This document shows, piece after piece, positions 17,317 through 26,458 of a stretch of 64,000 nt of DNA (position 1 is its first letter; every line of letters starts with the position of its first letter). The stretch covers positions 1 through 64,000 of the forward strand of contig JAEWOR010000045.1 in NCBI GenBank assembly GCA_023399595.1, written 5' to 3'. The position numbers and the translations under genes were made by a program. Origin of the DNA: Bacteroidota bacterium (GTDB taxonomy: Bacteria; Bacteroidota; Bacteroidia; Flavobacteriales; Weeksellaceae). The notes below the pieces were generated by a model that saw nothing but the letters and a program-made list of their open reading frames with translations, made no database searches and was not told where the DNA came from.

Positions 17317-17765
17317 TTAATCCCAATCTGAAGCAACAAACTTCATCAGTTCTTCATTATCTTTATTGTATAAAGTTAGGAAATGTCCTTCAATTTTATA
17401 TGGGTTACCAAAGTCAATTTTTTTGCAAAAGAATCTTCAAGCCTCATATTTACGCAAGCCATTTGTGTCATCATCATCTCATTAAATTTCAATTGATTAT
17501 TGGACTTCACTGTTAGCGATCCATTAATTCTATTACAGCCCATAAAAGCAGAAGCATTCATATTGCTTTTATCTCCCGTTTCAAGTTGTGTAAGATTTAG
17601 CTCGGCTTTTTTCGCCATTAAATCTTGCTTAGAATATTCTTCAAATTTCACCATCATCCATTGTCTTTGTAAAGGTTTTGTATCCATAGATTTTTGAGAT
17701 GTACAGTTCATCATTAATAATAACAAAAAAGCACTAAATAAATACGTGTTTACTAATTTTTTCAT
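17317..17765 (-). pseudogene. META-domain lipoprotein with a single-base frameshift
   Basis: The reading frame starts with a lipoprotein signal (lipobox MNC, Cys21) and a META/HslJ-type domain: RQWMMVKFEEYSK, MGCNRINGS and TQMACVNMRLEDSF. It stops early after VTHIKLKDIS. Reading one base out of phase from there restores KIEGHFLTLYNKDNEELMKF and the family-like end VASDWD, with a stop at 17317. The full span is 449 nt, one short of a whole number of codons. So a one-base deletion near 17397-17405 (or a sequencing error) truncates the last third of the domain. META proteins are outer-membrane or periplasmic and linked to heat or novobiocin tolerance in E. coli HslJ. Confidence 0.75.
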
Positions 17766-17866
17766 GGAAATAATTTTTAATTAAAAACTTGGATTCCATT
17801 TTCGTACCATTAACGGTGTATTCTTGTAATTTTTAGTAAATTAGCGCCTTATAATTTTTTACTATA

Positions 17867-20059
17867 ATGAAAAGAATATTTTTACTACTCACGTTTTTAT
17901 TGAGTTTTGCTCAAATGCGTGCTGATGAAGGAATGTGGCTTTTAATGCTGATTAAAAGACTGAATGGCGTTGATATGCAAAAAGAAGGTTTGCAATTAAC
18001 ACCTGAAGAAATTTATTCCGTAAACAACTCTAGCCTTAAAGATGCTATCGTAAGTTTCGGTGGTTATTGTACCGCAGAAGTGGTTTCTGATAAGGGATTA
18101 ATTTTCACAAACCACCACTGTGGTTATGGAGCTATTGCTGCGGCTTCAACTCCTGAAAAAGATTATTTAAAGAATGGCTTCTGGGCGATGAAGCAATCTG
18201 AAGAGTTCAATTCTAAAGATCTTTTTGTAAGATTTTTAGTAAGAATGGATGATGCTACACAAAGAATTAATTCGAAGCTAACGCCAAACATGTCTGAAGC
18301 AGACAGAAAAAAAGTAATTGATGCTGAATATAAAGCTATCCAAGCAGAAAATTCTGAAAATGGAAAATATACCGTTGTAGTAAGAGATTTCTTTAACGGA
18401 AACGAATTTTATTATTTTGTTTACCAAGATTATAAAGATATTAGATTAGTAGGTGCTCCACCTTCATCATTAGGTAAATTTGGTGGTGACACAGATAACT
18501 GGGAGTGGCCAAGACATACCGCTGACTTTGCAGTTTTCAGAATCTACGCAGATGCAGCTGGAAATCCTGCAGAATATTCTCCTAAAAACGTTCCTTTAAA
18601 ACCTAAGCATTCTTTGCCAGTATCTCTTAAAGGTTATAAGCCTGGAGATTTTGCAATGATTTTAGGATATCCTGGAAGAACAAACCGTTATTTAACCTCA
18701 TTTGGTATTCAGCAGTTGGTTAGTAAAGATTATCCAGCTTGGGTAGAAGCTTCTAATCTTGCCATGAAGGTGATGAAAAAACACATGGATCAGGATAAAG
18801 CGACTCAACTGAACTATGCTTCTCAATATGCTTCTGTTGCTAACTATTGGAAAAACAGACAAGGAACAATAGACGCTGTTGAAAAAAATGGAACTATTTC
18901 TGATAAAGTTAAAATTGAAGACAGATACAGACAATGGTCGGTTCAAAAAGGAAATGAGCAGTATGATGGAGTTTTAGAAAGTATTGATGCTTATTACAAG
19001 CAAGTTTCTAACAGAAATGTGGAAAGAAACTACTCTTCTATCTTAACAAGAAATACAAAATATATCTCTCTTTCTTATCAATTAGGAACTTTATTGAAAA
19101 CTTTTGCCGACCAAGATTTGGAAGGTAGAATTGCAATGAGACCTAAATTAGAAAAGCAAATTGATGAAATGTATGACAAATTCAACTCTAAATTAGAGGG
19201 TGAAATGTTAAACTCAATGGTAAATTTATACCAAACTAAAGTAAACAAAGATGTTGCATCTCCTACTTTAATGGCTGCAAATGCTGCCACACTGTCTAAT
19301 GTTGCATTTTCTTCAATCTTCGCAAGTAAAGCTTCTGCAATTGATTTCTTAATGAAGCCAGATCGTTTGAAAATTGATGCAGATCAAATGTGGAGATTTG
19401 CAAACGGAGTTGTTACAGACCAAAAATTATTAACTGAAAGATTCTCTAAAGTGGAGGACAACTTCACTAAAAACAACAGACTTTTCTTAGCTGGCTTAAT
19501 AAAAGCGATGCCAGAAAAGAAATTCTATCCAGATGCTAACTCGACAATGAGATTAACTTACGGATCTGTAGACACACTTCCTGTAAGAGAAGATAGAAAT
19601 TATTTTGGTGTAGAAGATAATTATTACACAACTATTGAAGGTTTAGTAGGTAAATACAAAAAAGGTGATGAAGAATTTGATTTACCAAAAAGAGTATTTG
19701 ACCTTGTTGATGCAAAAGACTACGGTCAATACGCAGATCACAGAGGTTATATGCCTGTAAACTTCCTTTCTAATAACGATATTACAGGTGGTAACTCGGG
19801 TTCACCAGTAATTGATGGCGAAGGCAACCTTATTGGTATCGCATTCGATGGTAACAGCGAAGCTTTAAGTGGTGACATTGTTTTCGAAAAAGAATGGCAA
19901 AAAACCATCAACGTAGATATTCGTTTTGTTCTTTGGACAATTGATAAATTTGCTGGGGCTAGAAGAATTGTGGACGAGTTAAAATTAGTAAGAGATGAAA
20001 ATACTCCTGCTGATACTAAAACTAAAATGCCAAGACCAGCCTCTAAAAAAAGAAAATAA
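17867..20059 (+). CDS. S46 family dipeptidyl-peptidase, DPP7-like
   Basis: The 730-aa protein has a signal peptide (about 19 residues, ending QMRA) and the S46 catalytic features: FTNHHCGYGAI with the catalytic His, an Asp in the DNWEWPRHTADFAVFRIY region, and the nucleophile motif TGGNSGSPVID. Eighteen residues after the serine there is Gly (FDGNSEALSGD), as in DPP7 (preference for hydrophobic penultimate residues), rather than the Arg that gives DPP11 its Asp/Glu specificity. It would release dipeptides from peptides in the periplasm or at the cell surface for nutrition. It stands alone with its own terminator. Confidence 0.93.
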   Translation: MKRIFLLLTFLLSFAQMRADEGMWLLMLIKRLNGVDMQKEGLQLTPEEIYSVNNSSLKDAIVSFGGYCTAEVVSDKGLIFTNHHCGYGAIAAASTPEKDYLKNGFWAMKQSEEFNSKDLFVRFLVRMDDATQRINSKLTPNMSEADRKKVIDAEYKAIQAENSENGKYTVVVRDFFNGNEFYYFVYQDYKDIRLVGAPPSSLGKFGGDTDNWEWPRHTADFAVFRIYADAAGNPAEYSPKNVPLKPKHSLPVSLKGYKPGDFAMILGYPGRTNRYLTSFGIQQLVSKDYPAWVEASNLAMKVMKKHMDQDKATQLNYASQYASVANYWKNRQGTIDAVEKNGTISDKVKIEDRYRQWSVQKGNEQYDGVLESIDAYYKQVSNRNVERNYSSILTRNTKYISLSYQLGTLLKTFADQDLEGRIAMRPKLEKQIDEMYDKFNSKLEGEMLNSMVNLYQTKVNKDVASPTLMAANAATLSNVAFSSIFASKASAIDFLMKPDRLKIDADQMWRFANGVVTDQKLLTERFSKVEDNFTKNNRLFLAGLIKAMPEKKFYPDANSTMRLTYGSVDTLPVREDRNYFGVEDNYYTTIEGLVGKYKKGDEEFDLPKRVFDLVDAKDYGQYADHRGYMPVNFLSNNDITGGNSGSPVIDGEGNLIGIAFDGNSEALSGDIVFEKEWQKTINVDIRFVLWTIDKFAGARRIVDELKLVRDENTPADTKTKMPRPASKKRK

Positions 20060-20082
20060 TTCTTAGAAATTTGAATAAATTT

Positions 20083-20112
20083 AAACCTCAGGAAATTCCT
20101 GAGGTTTTTTTA
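20083..20112 (+). terminator. Rho-independent terminator of the S46 peptidase gene
   Basis: AAACCTCAGGAA and TTCCTGAGGTTT form a perfect stem directly followed by a T-run, about 24 bases after the stop codon. Confidence 0.85.
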
Positions 20113-20122
20113 TTTTTATACA

Positions 20123-20245
20123 ATGAATACAAACACTTCTCCCTTAAAATTCAGAGCAATTATCATTCAAAATGCTAATATGAACACTGCTTATATAGAA
20201 TTCCCTTTTTCAACTGAGAAAAAATTTGATAAAAAACATATTTAA
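20123..20245 (+). pseudogene. remnant of a DUF1905 gene
   Basis: A 40-codon frame starting at the ATG at 20123 reads SPLKFRAIIIQNANMNTAYI... and EFPFSTEKKFDKKHI before a stop at 20243-20245. This matches only the first half of DUF1905 proteins (about 80-100 aa), which continue with a valine/lysine-rich strand and a glycine-rich second half. The missing half and the immediate run into a GNAT remnant point to a deletion that removed the 3' part of this gene and the start of the next. Confidence 0.6.
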
Positions 20246-20246
20246 T

Positions 20247-20750
20247 AAGAAACCCCACGAAACCGAAAGACTTTACATCAAATAATTCACCATTGAAGAT
20301 GCTGAATTTTTACTCGAATTATACAATATACCTAAATTCTTAGACTTTATTAGCGATAGAAACATCCACAGTTTGGAAGATGCAGAAAACTATATCATTC
20401 AAAAATTCAGACCTCAAATAGATAAACTAGGATTCGGAAACAATGTGGTCGTCTTAAAAGAAACTCATCAAAAGATAGGTTCTGTAGGCATTTTCGAAAG
20501 AGAAGGTTTAGAAATTGTAGATATTGGATTTTCTTTCCTCCCAGAATTTGAAGGAAAAGGCTATGCATTTGAATCAGCTAATAAATGGAAAGAATTTGCT
20601 GCCGAAAAATGGGGAATTCACAAACTTTCCGCAATTACAACCAAAGAAAATATTTCCTCTCAAAAACTCATCCAAAAATTGGGATTAAACTTCAAGAAAA
20701 GGGTGACTTTACCCAACGATCCTGAAGAACTTCTTTATTACGAAAATTAA
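20247..20750 (+). pseudogene. GNAT N-acetyltransferase, start lost and in-frame stop
   Basis: The frame reads KKPHETERLYIK, then a TAA stop at 20283-20285, then FTIEDAEFLLELYNIPKFL... and on into an acetyltransferase (RimJ/RimL type) with GSVGIFEREG, IGFSFLPEFEGKGYAFESA (acetyl-CoA loop region) and AITTKENISSQKLIQKLGL. The family normally reads ETERLxLRxFTxEDAEFLLEL, so the stop sits inside the first strand. No start codon lies upstream in frame. Translation could begin at the ATG at 20373 to give 125 aa, but that lacks the first strand and helix. It overlaps the comM 3' fragment by 4 bp, tail to tail. Confidence 0.7.
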
Positions 20751-21427
20751 ACATTCCAAAATTCCCTATCTAAGCTTCTGTATTGTATCGCTTCAGAAAC
20801 ATGATGAGATTCAATATCCTCAGAATTTTCTAAGTCAGCAATCGTTCTAGAGACTTTTAAAATCCTATCATAAGCTCTCGCCGAAAGATTTAGTTTATCC
20901 ATTGCAATTTTTATAAGATTTTGTGAAGCTTCATTCAAATTACAATATTTCTCTATTTCTTTGGAACTCATTTGAGCGTTATAACTAATCTTTAAATCTT
21001 TATACCGTTCATTTTGTTGATCACGAGCATTTAAAACTCTTTTTCTTATCTCTTCACTTTTTTCTCCTTTGCGCTTTTCTGTCAGTTGCTCAAACTCCAC
21101 TTTTTGGACTTCAATATGAATATCAATCCTATCTAACAATGGACCAGAAAGCTTACTCATATACCTTTGCATTTCGTAAACCGAGGAAGTATTATTAGGA
21201 TCATCAGGAAAAAAACCACTTGGCGTAGGATTCATGGAAGCCACCAACATAAAACTCGCAGGATAATTGATAGTAAATCGAGCTCTAGAAATGGTAACTT
21301 CCCTATCTTCTAAAGGCTGTCTCATCACCTCCAAAACGGTTCTTTTAAATTCGGGCATTTCATCCAAAAATAAAACGCCGTTATGCGCCAAAGAAATTTC
21401 TCCGGGTTGAGGGTAACTCCCACCACC
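20747..21427 (-). pseudogene. comM: comM (yifB) 3' fragment, cut by transposon
   Basis: This is the C-terminal part of the Mg-chelatase-like AAA+ ATPase ComM/YifB: GGGSYPQPGEISLAHNG, VLFLDEMPEF (Walker B), the MNPTPSG sensor region, and the Mg_chelatase C-terminal helical domain (LSARAYDRILKVSRTIADLE). The first half of the gene is at 43719-44578. Joining the two at the duplicated CCACC gives 512 codons (511 aa), the normal family size, with an intact VALVGGGSYPQP junction. ComM helps branch migration during natural transformation. An open frame continues into the transposon up to 21493, so a chimeric fragment could be made if transcribed. Confidence 0.95.
21423..21427. repeat. target-site duplication (left copy), CCACC
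   Basis: CCACC directly precedes the TGTA terminus of the transposon and is repeated at 43719-43723 after the TACA terminus. Removing the element plus one copy restores the comM frame, which proves insertion with the 5-bp duplication usual for Tn7-like elements. Confidence 0.95.
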
Positions 21428-21514
21428 TGTATATTTGCAAAGTAAATGCAAAATGAAATGGCAAAATTGCTCACATTCGCACTTGTTTTGCAAATAAACT
21501 CACAAAGTAAGTGC
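21428..21514. repeat. transposon left end with TnsB-site-like repeats
   Basis: The terminus TGTATATTTG is followed by CAAAGTAAATGC at 21438-21449 and a variant CAAAGTAAGTGC at 21503-21514, plus a weaker inverted GCACTTGTTTTG-type copy at about 21478-21489. These match the inverse of the right-end motif. tnsA begins only 25 bp further in, so its promoter overlaps the end and TnsB binding may autoregulate the operon. Confidence 0.8.
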
Positions 21515-21538
21515 GACCAATTTAAATTCTTACCTTAG

Positions 21539-22243
21539 ATGAAACAAATCATACAAAATAAGGTGAGAAAAATTGGCTTAAAATATAACTCGCTTTCTGG
21601 TAGCTTTTTTAGTGCTAAAAATAATAAAGAAGTTCAGTTCGAATCCTCTTTGGAAAGAGATTTCATATATCTGCTCGAAATGGACTGGATTATAGATTCT
21701 TATTATGAACAGCCCGTAACTATATATTTTACTGATTCCGAAAATAAGCAACGCACTTATACTCCAGATTTTCTTTTTTACTGGCATTACCGCTTTTCTT
21801 CTCAAGGATCAAAACCCGTACTAGTCGAAATTAAATACGAAAAGGATTTAGAAAAAAAATCATTAGAGTATCAACCAAAATTTAATGCCGCAGAAGAATT
21901 TTGTGAAGTAAATGGTTATGAATTTAAAGTGCTTACTGAAAAAGATATTAGAACCGAGTATTTAGAAAATTGCAAATTTCTTTACAGATATAAAAAAAAC
22001 ATTTTCGATCATAATCATCCTGATATCCAGCTACTATTAAAGAATATGTGTGATTTAGTTTGTACAACTCCACGAGAACTAATTCAAATTAGTGCCAGAG
22101 ATAAATTTAAACAAATGGAACTCATACATTATATGTGGTATATGGTTTCTAAAAATATGATTAGATGTCTCTGGGAATATTCTCTCACTATGGACTCTTC
22201 TATATGGCTTGATGAACTTTATGAAAACTCTTATCCAAAATGA
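21539..22243 (+). CDS. tnsA: Tn7-like transposase endonuclease subunit TnsA
   Basis: The 234-aa protein has the restriction-endonuclease-like core of TnsA: Glu39 in SSLERDFIYLLEMD, Asp77 in YTPDFLFYW, and Glu97/Lys99 in VLVEIKYEKDL. The C-terminal half is helical (TnsA C-terminal domain), which contacts TnsC in Tn7. TnsA cuts the 5' ends of the element so that transposition is cut-and-paste. It is the first gene of the core, 111 bp from the left terminus, and overlaps tnsB by 4 bp. Confidence 0.92.
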   Translation: MKQIIQNKVRKIGLKYNSLSGSFFSAKNNKEVQFESSLERDFIYLLEMDWIIDSYYEQPVTIYFTDSENKQRTYTPDFLFYWHYRFSSQGSKPVLVEIKYEKDLEKKSLEYQPKFNAAEEFCEVNGYEFKVLTEKDIRTEYLENCKFLYRYKKNIFDHNHPDIQLLLKNMCDLVCTTPRELIQISARDKFKQMELIHYMWYMVSKNMIRCLWEYSLTMDSSIWLDELYENSYPK

Positions 22244-24159
22244 AACAAGAAATTTTTTATTTGAACGTAGGTCAAGAAGTAACATACAAAGATGTTTCGT
22301 GCAGAATTATACGAAATGTAGATGTACGAAGAATTAGTATTGAAGAGATCAATAGTGGAATTATTCATACTGTGAATATTGGAGAAGTTTCACCTGCTAC
22401 TTCTGACAAAGAGATAATTAACCGAGATATGCTTGAGCTTACCGATAAAGAGTGGGAAGTTGCTCAGAAAAGATTTCGTATTATTAGACCTGTTATTGAA
22501 AATCGTGGTGATTTTAAGTTTGTTAAAAAAGCCGCTGAGGAAGCCAATGTTAATAAAGCAACTATCTATAGATGGATCAGTCGGTACGAAAACACTGGGA
22601 GTATTGCTTCTATATTAGGTGAAAAAAAGAATGGTGGTAGAGGTAAATCGAGACTTCCTGAAGAATTAGAACAAATAATTCAAAAATGTATTGATGAAGT
22701 TTACTTAACATCCTTTCGGAAGTCCATCAATTTCTTAATCAGAGCTATAACCTTTGAATGTGATAAAGTGGGAATTAAAATACCACACTCAACAACCATT
22801 AGAAGAAGGATTACTGAAATATCAGAAGAAGAAAAAGTTAAACAGCGATATGGTAAAAAAATATCTGACAATAAGTTTAAGCCTATCAGAGGGAAATTTC
22901 CACACGCTAACCATCCTTTATCTGTAGTACAAATTGACCACACTCCTGTCGATATAATCTTAGTTGATGAAGTTTTTCGTCAGCCTTTTAACAGACCTTA
23001 TCTTACAGTAGCAATTGATGTCTTTAGTAGAATGATTTTGGGAATTAATATTTCGTTTGATCCTCCCGGAGCAATGGGTACAGGTTTATGTATTTCTAAT
23101 GCTATACTTGATAAAGAAACTTATCTCAGTAAACTTGGTATTGATGGTTCTTGGGCATGTTGGGGAGTTATGGAAACAATACATGTTGACAATGCCAAAG
23201 AATTCCGAGGAATTATGCTGAAAAAGGCGTGTGAGAATTACGGAATAAATCTTGAGTTTCGCCCTGTTGCGACACCTCATTACGGAGGACATATTGAAAG
23301 GTTTCTTGGATCATTTTCAAAAGCTGTACATGATTTACCTGGTACAACCTTTTCAAATACAAAAGAAAGATCTACTTATAAATCCGAAAAACATGCTTCA
23401 TTTACGTTGGCTGAGTTTGAAAAATGGATGGTTACATATATTATTAATGTCTACCATAAAACCGTACATTCCGGAATTGGCATGACACCAGAAGAAAAAT
23501 ATATTGATGGAATTTTCGGCAACAAAGATCTTAAAGGTATTGGACTTCCCCCAAGATTCCATAATGAACGTAAAGTAAGATTGGATTTCATGCCTTATAT
23601 TGAGCGATCCATTCAGGTCTCTGGAGTTGTCATTGACCATATTCATTACTATGATGAAGTGTTAAGAAAGTATATTAATGTTGAGAATAAAAAACAGAAA
23701 CAAAAAAAATATTCTTTCAGACGAAATCCCAAGGATATTAGTGTTATATATTTTTTTGACCCAGAAACAAGTGAGTACTTTGAAATTCCCTACAGAGATA
23801 CCAGATATCCACCTATGTCAGTTTGGGAATATAGAGCAGCGGTTAAAAAATGGAAAGAAGATAATTCCGGATTGATTAATGAGGAACATATATTTGAAAC
23901 ATACAAAAAATTAGAGGAAATCGAATTAAAAGCTATAAAAGCCACTAAAAAATTATCTAAAAATTCCAGAAGAATAATTACTAAAGAATTTACAACTAAA
24001 GAAAATCTATTACAAAGTATTACTGAAGTGAATACGGATTTAGAGTTAAATTATGCTGATTTTAGCTTTAAAAAGGAAGCAGAAGATAAAATGACACATA
24101 CTGATAAATTAAATTTAAAACCTTTTGAAAATCTTGATGATGAAGCATTTGACAGCTAA
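22240..24159 (+). CDS. tnsB: Tn7-like DDE transposase TnsB
   Basis: The 639-aa protein has N-terminal helix-turn-helix DNA-binding regions (about residues 85-210, including ATIYRWISRYENTGS), then an rve integrase core. The catalytic triad is visible as Asp233 (VVQIDHTPVD), Asp317 (IHVDNAKEF) and Glu353 (GGHIERFLGSF), with the canonical 35-residue Asp-Glu spacing. A Mu-type beta-barrel (about 445-545) and a charged tail that should contact TnsC follow. It binds the end repeats, cuts the 3' ends and joins them to target DNA. It overlaps tnsC by 35 bp, giving translational coupling. Confidence 0.95.
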   Translation: MKQEIFYLNVGQEVTYKDVSCRIIRNVDVRRISIEEINSGIIHTVNIGEVSPATSDKEIINRDMLELTDKEWEVAQKRFRIIRPVIENRGDFKFVKKAAEEANVNKATIYRWISRYENTGSIASILGEKKNGGRGKSRLPEELEQIIQKCIDEVYLTSFRKSINFLIRAITFECDKVGIKIPHSTTIRRRITEISEEEKVKQRYGKKISDNKFKPIRGKFPHANHPLSVVQIDHTPVDIILVDEVFRQPFNRPYLTVAIDVFSRMILGINISFDPPGAMGTGLCISNAILDKETYLSKLGIDGSWACWGVMETIHVDNAKEFRGIMLKKACENYGINLEFRPVATPHYGGHIERFLGSFSKAVHDLPGTTFSNTKERSTYKSEKHASFTLAEFEKWMVTYIINVYHKTVHSGIGMTPEEKYIDGIFGNKDLKGIGLPPRFHNERKVRLDFMPYIERSIQVSGVVIDHIHYYDEVLRKYINVENKKQKQKKYSFRRNPKDISVIYFFDPETSEYFEIPYRDTRYPPMSVWEYRAAVKKWKEDNSGLINEEHIFETYKKLEEIELKAIKATKKLSKNSRRIITKEFTTKENLLQSITEVNTDLELNYADFSFKKEAEDKMTHTDKLNLKPFENLDDEAFDS

Positions 24160-25036
24160 AACAAAAGAATTCGTACTTAATAGTTCATTAGAAGAAAAAA
24201 TTATTCATTTGAGAAAACAAAAGTGGATTCCATATCCTTTAGCAGAAAAAATTATGGATAAACTTGATGATCTTAAAGACTATCCTACTGTCGACCGAAT
24301 GCCTAACTTATTAATAGTAGGCGAAACAAACAATGGTAAATCAGCATTAATCAATAGGTTTTTCAAAAAAAATAATCCATATATCCGTGAAGGAGAATAT
24401 GATATTGTTATAGCACCTGTTTTATTGTTGCAAGCTCCTGCCGAACCTGATGAAAAAAGCTTTTATAACAAAATATTAGAAATTCTAAATGCTCCAATAA
24501 TCAAAAGTGAAAATTCAGATATTAAACAACGTAGAATTATTTCACTCTTCAAAAAGTTAGAAATTAAATTGTTGATTATTGATGAAATACATCACGTTCT
24601 TGCTGGAAGCCCTAATAAGCAAAGAGTTTTTCTTAATGTACTAAAATATTTGAGTAATGAGCTGAAAATTTCTATAGTATGTGTTGGTATTAGAGATGCT
24701 TTCAATGTGATTCAATCAGATCCACAACTAGCAAATCGGTTTGAAACCAGAATTTTAGAAAAATGGAAAAACAATGAGGTCTTTTTGCAATTCTTAGTCA
24801 ACTATGAAGCTCTGTTGCCACTTGAAAATCCATCTTATTTAGCTGAAAATTCAATGGCTTCCAAAATCCTTGCAATGTCAGATGGGTTAATAGGCGAAAT
24901 AAATACCATTCTTATCAAAGCTGCTGAACTAGCTTTAAAAAGTGGAATTAATAAAATTGATCACAAGATATTAGACAATATAGAATATGTTTCACCAGAT
25001 GACAGGAAAAAAATATTGAGAAGAACTAATTTGTAA
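24125..25036 (+). CDS. tnsC: Tn7-like AAA+ regulator TnsC
   Basis: The 303-aa protein is a TniB/TnsC-type AAA+ ATPase, with Walker A VGETNNGKSALINRF (Lys72, Ser73) and Walker B KLLIIDEIHHVLAG (Asp153, Glu154). It forms ATP-dependent filaments on target DNA and links TniQ or TnsE to TnsA/TnsB. The size (about 300 aa) is that of compact TniB-like forms rather than the 555-aa Tn7 TnsC, so the long TnsA/TnsD-interacting extensions of Tn7 are missing. The start overlaps the end of tnsB; an alternative ATG lies 4-5 codons in. Confidence 0.92.
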   Translation: MKILMMKHLTAKTKEFVLNSSLEEKIIHLRKQKWIPYPLAEKIMDKLDDLKDYPTVDRMPNLLIVGETNNGKSALINRFFKKNNPYIREGEYDIVIAPVLLLQAPAEPDEKSFYNKILEILNAPIIKSENSDIKQRRIISLFKKLEIKLLIIDEIHHVLAGSPNKQRVFLNVLKYLSNELKISIVCVGIRDAFNVIQSDPQLANRFETRILEKWKNNEVFLQFLVNYEALLPLENPSYLAENSMASKILAMSDGLIGEINTILIKAAELALKSGINKIDHKILDNIEYVSPDDRKKILRRTNL

Positions 25037-26004
25037 TGCCATTTATTTCATCTTTAAACAAAAATATCTGGGCATGTTATATTCCTCCATTTCCTGATGA
25101 GCTTTTTACAAGTTGGTTTTTTAGAATTGCGCAAGAGCATATTGTTAAGAGCCATTCTTTTGGAAAATATTATTTCGCTAAACAGCAATTTTGGAATAGA
25201 GATGTAGATAATATGCCAACGGGCTACTTGAAAAGGATAATATTTGAAAATACTCCTTTAGAATTTTCCGCAATTGAAAACCTTTTTTTAACCAGTTATG
25301 AATCAAAACTATTTGAAAATCATAATCCCGCTGGTATAACGACAGGAATTTTACCCTTAGGCATTCATCACAGGAAAAGAAAACACAATGGTCTTCTCTA
25401 TTGCCCACTTTGCCTTGGAAAAAAAGCATTTTTTAAAAAACAATGGAGATTATTAATATCCTACGTATGTATTGAGTGCGGTATTTTTCTGAGAGACTGT
25501 TGCTATAATTGCCAACAACCTATAACCTTTCATAGACTTGAACAAGGTAAAAAACAAAAAATAGAAATAGATTCGTTAGTCCACTGTTCATTTTGTAATA
25601 ATGATCTAACAAAAAATTTTGAACACTCCACGACAGAGCAAATCAAAAATCAAATTCAAATTTATAAAATACTCGATAGTGGATATGCTAACAATATTCC
25701 TTACAGCTTTTCCTATTTTTATTTGCTTCAAATATTATCAAATCTAATATCCCGAAATCATGCAATCTGGGGAAGATTAAGAAAAGCTTGCGAAACTGAG
25801 TTTGGAATTTTACCTGAAGAAAAAGGCAGCTTTTTCTCTTGGCCTATTGAAAAAAGACGTCCTCTTTTTAACATCTCATGTAAATTAGCAAATGATTATT
25901 CATATTTCCAATTCATAATTGGAAAATATAATTTAAGACTAAGCGAGTTTAATAGAGATCACATGCTTCCGTATTCTTTTGAAAAGATTTTTAAAAAATT
26001 TTAG
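25036..26004 (+). CDS. tniQ: TniQ/TnsD-family target selector
   Basis: The 322-aa protein matches TniQ: the N-terminal IPPFPDELFTSWFFRIAQEH, FGKYYFAKQQFWNRDVDNMP and LGIHHRKRKHNGLLYCPLCL, and zinc-ribbon cysteines (CPLC, CIEC, CCYNC, CSFC). TniQ proteins recognise the attachment site or an RNA-guided complex and recruit TnsC. As no Cas genes are present and the element sits in comM, this protein is the likely comM-sequence reader. The start codon shares a base with the tnsC stop. It is shorter than the E. coli TnsD (508 aa), so the DNA-reading C-terminal part is compact. Confidence 0.92.
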   Translation: MPFISSLNKNIWACYIPPFPDELFTSWFFRIAQEHIVKSHSFGKYYFAKQQFWNRDVDNMPTGYLKRIIFENTPLEFSAIENLFLTSYESKLFENHNPAGITTGILPLGIHHRKRKHNGLLYCPLCLGKKAFFKKQWRLLISYVCIECGIFLRDCCYNCQQPITFHRLEQGKKQKIEIDSLVHCSFCNNDLTKNFEHSTTEQIKNQIQIYKILDSGYANNIPYSFSYFYLLQILSNLISRNHAIWGRLRKACETEFGILPEEKGSFFSWPIEKRRPLFNISCKLANDYSYFQFIIGKYNLRLSEFNRDHMLPYSFEKIFKKF

Positions 26005-26458
26005 TTAATAAACGCTTCTACAAAAAATTTCCATCTATAAATCAATTCATTATACGCTAGATATTTAAAAGTATAAACATATTATATATTGGGTATATTA
26101 TGTATATTATATATTTATCAATTATTTAAAATAATTATATTAAACCCATAAAAAACATTAAATGCACAAAGTAAATAACAATTATAGATTCAAAAATTTA
26201 CATTATCCCTAATTTCAAGTTGCTTATTTCAATCTAAAAAATTACCTTCGCATTAGCTTAACAAAATATGTATATAAAGAAATACTGATCGTAATTTTAT
26301 TTGGATAGGAAAATCAAATAAAAAAATCCGTCGTACGGGAAATACATAACGGATCTTAAATTGGTAAAAATAATTGATAAAGGAAAAAATTCTTTTGTCC
26401 CACTCTCTTATTTTGTTATAGCAAATATAATTAATAATTAAACAATAAAAAATATTAT
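26005..26458. other. 454-bp AT-rich gap after tniQ
   Basis: No gene is visible. The stretch holds very AT-rich DNA with TATA-type runs (about 26070-26150), a CAAAGTAAAT (26167-26176) that matches ten of twelve bases of the terminal repeats, and a small inverted repeat ATCCGT/ACGGAT at 26326-26331 and 26349-26354. The last 60 bases probably contain the promoter of the 160-aa gene. No crRNA-like repeat is present. Confidence 0.5.

Noticed and set aside
26165..26176. CAAAGTAAAT match to the transposon terminal repeats, as a third internal end
   Set aside because: A single 10-base match in very AT-rich DNA with no target duplication or terminal TGT nearby; chance is likely.
26005..26458. Possible CRISPR or guide-RNA region after tniQ, as in CRISPR-associated transposons
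   Set aside because: No repeat-spacer pattern and no cas gene in the element; the gap is only AT-rich DNA with small inverted repeats.
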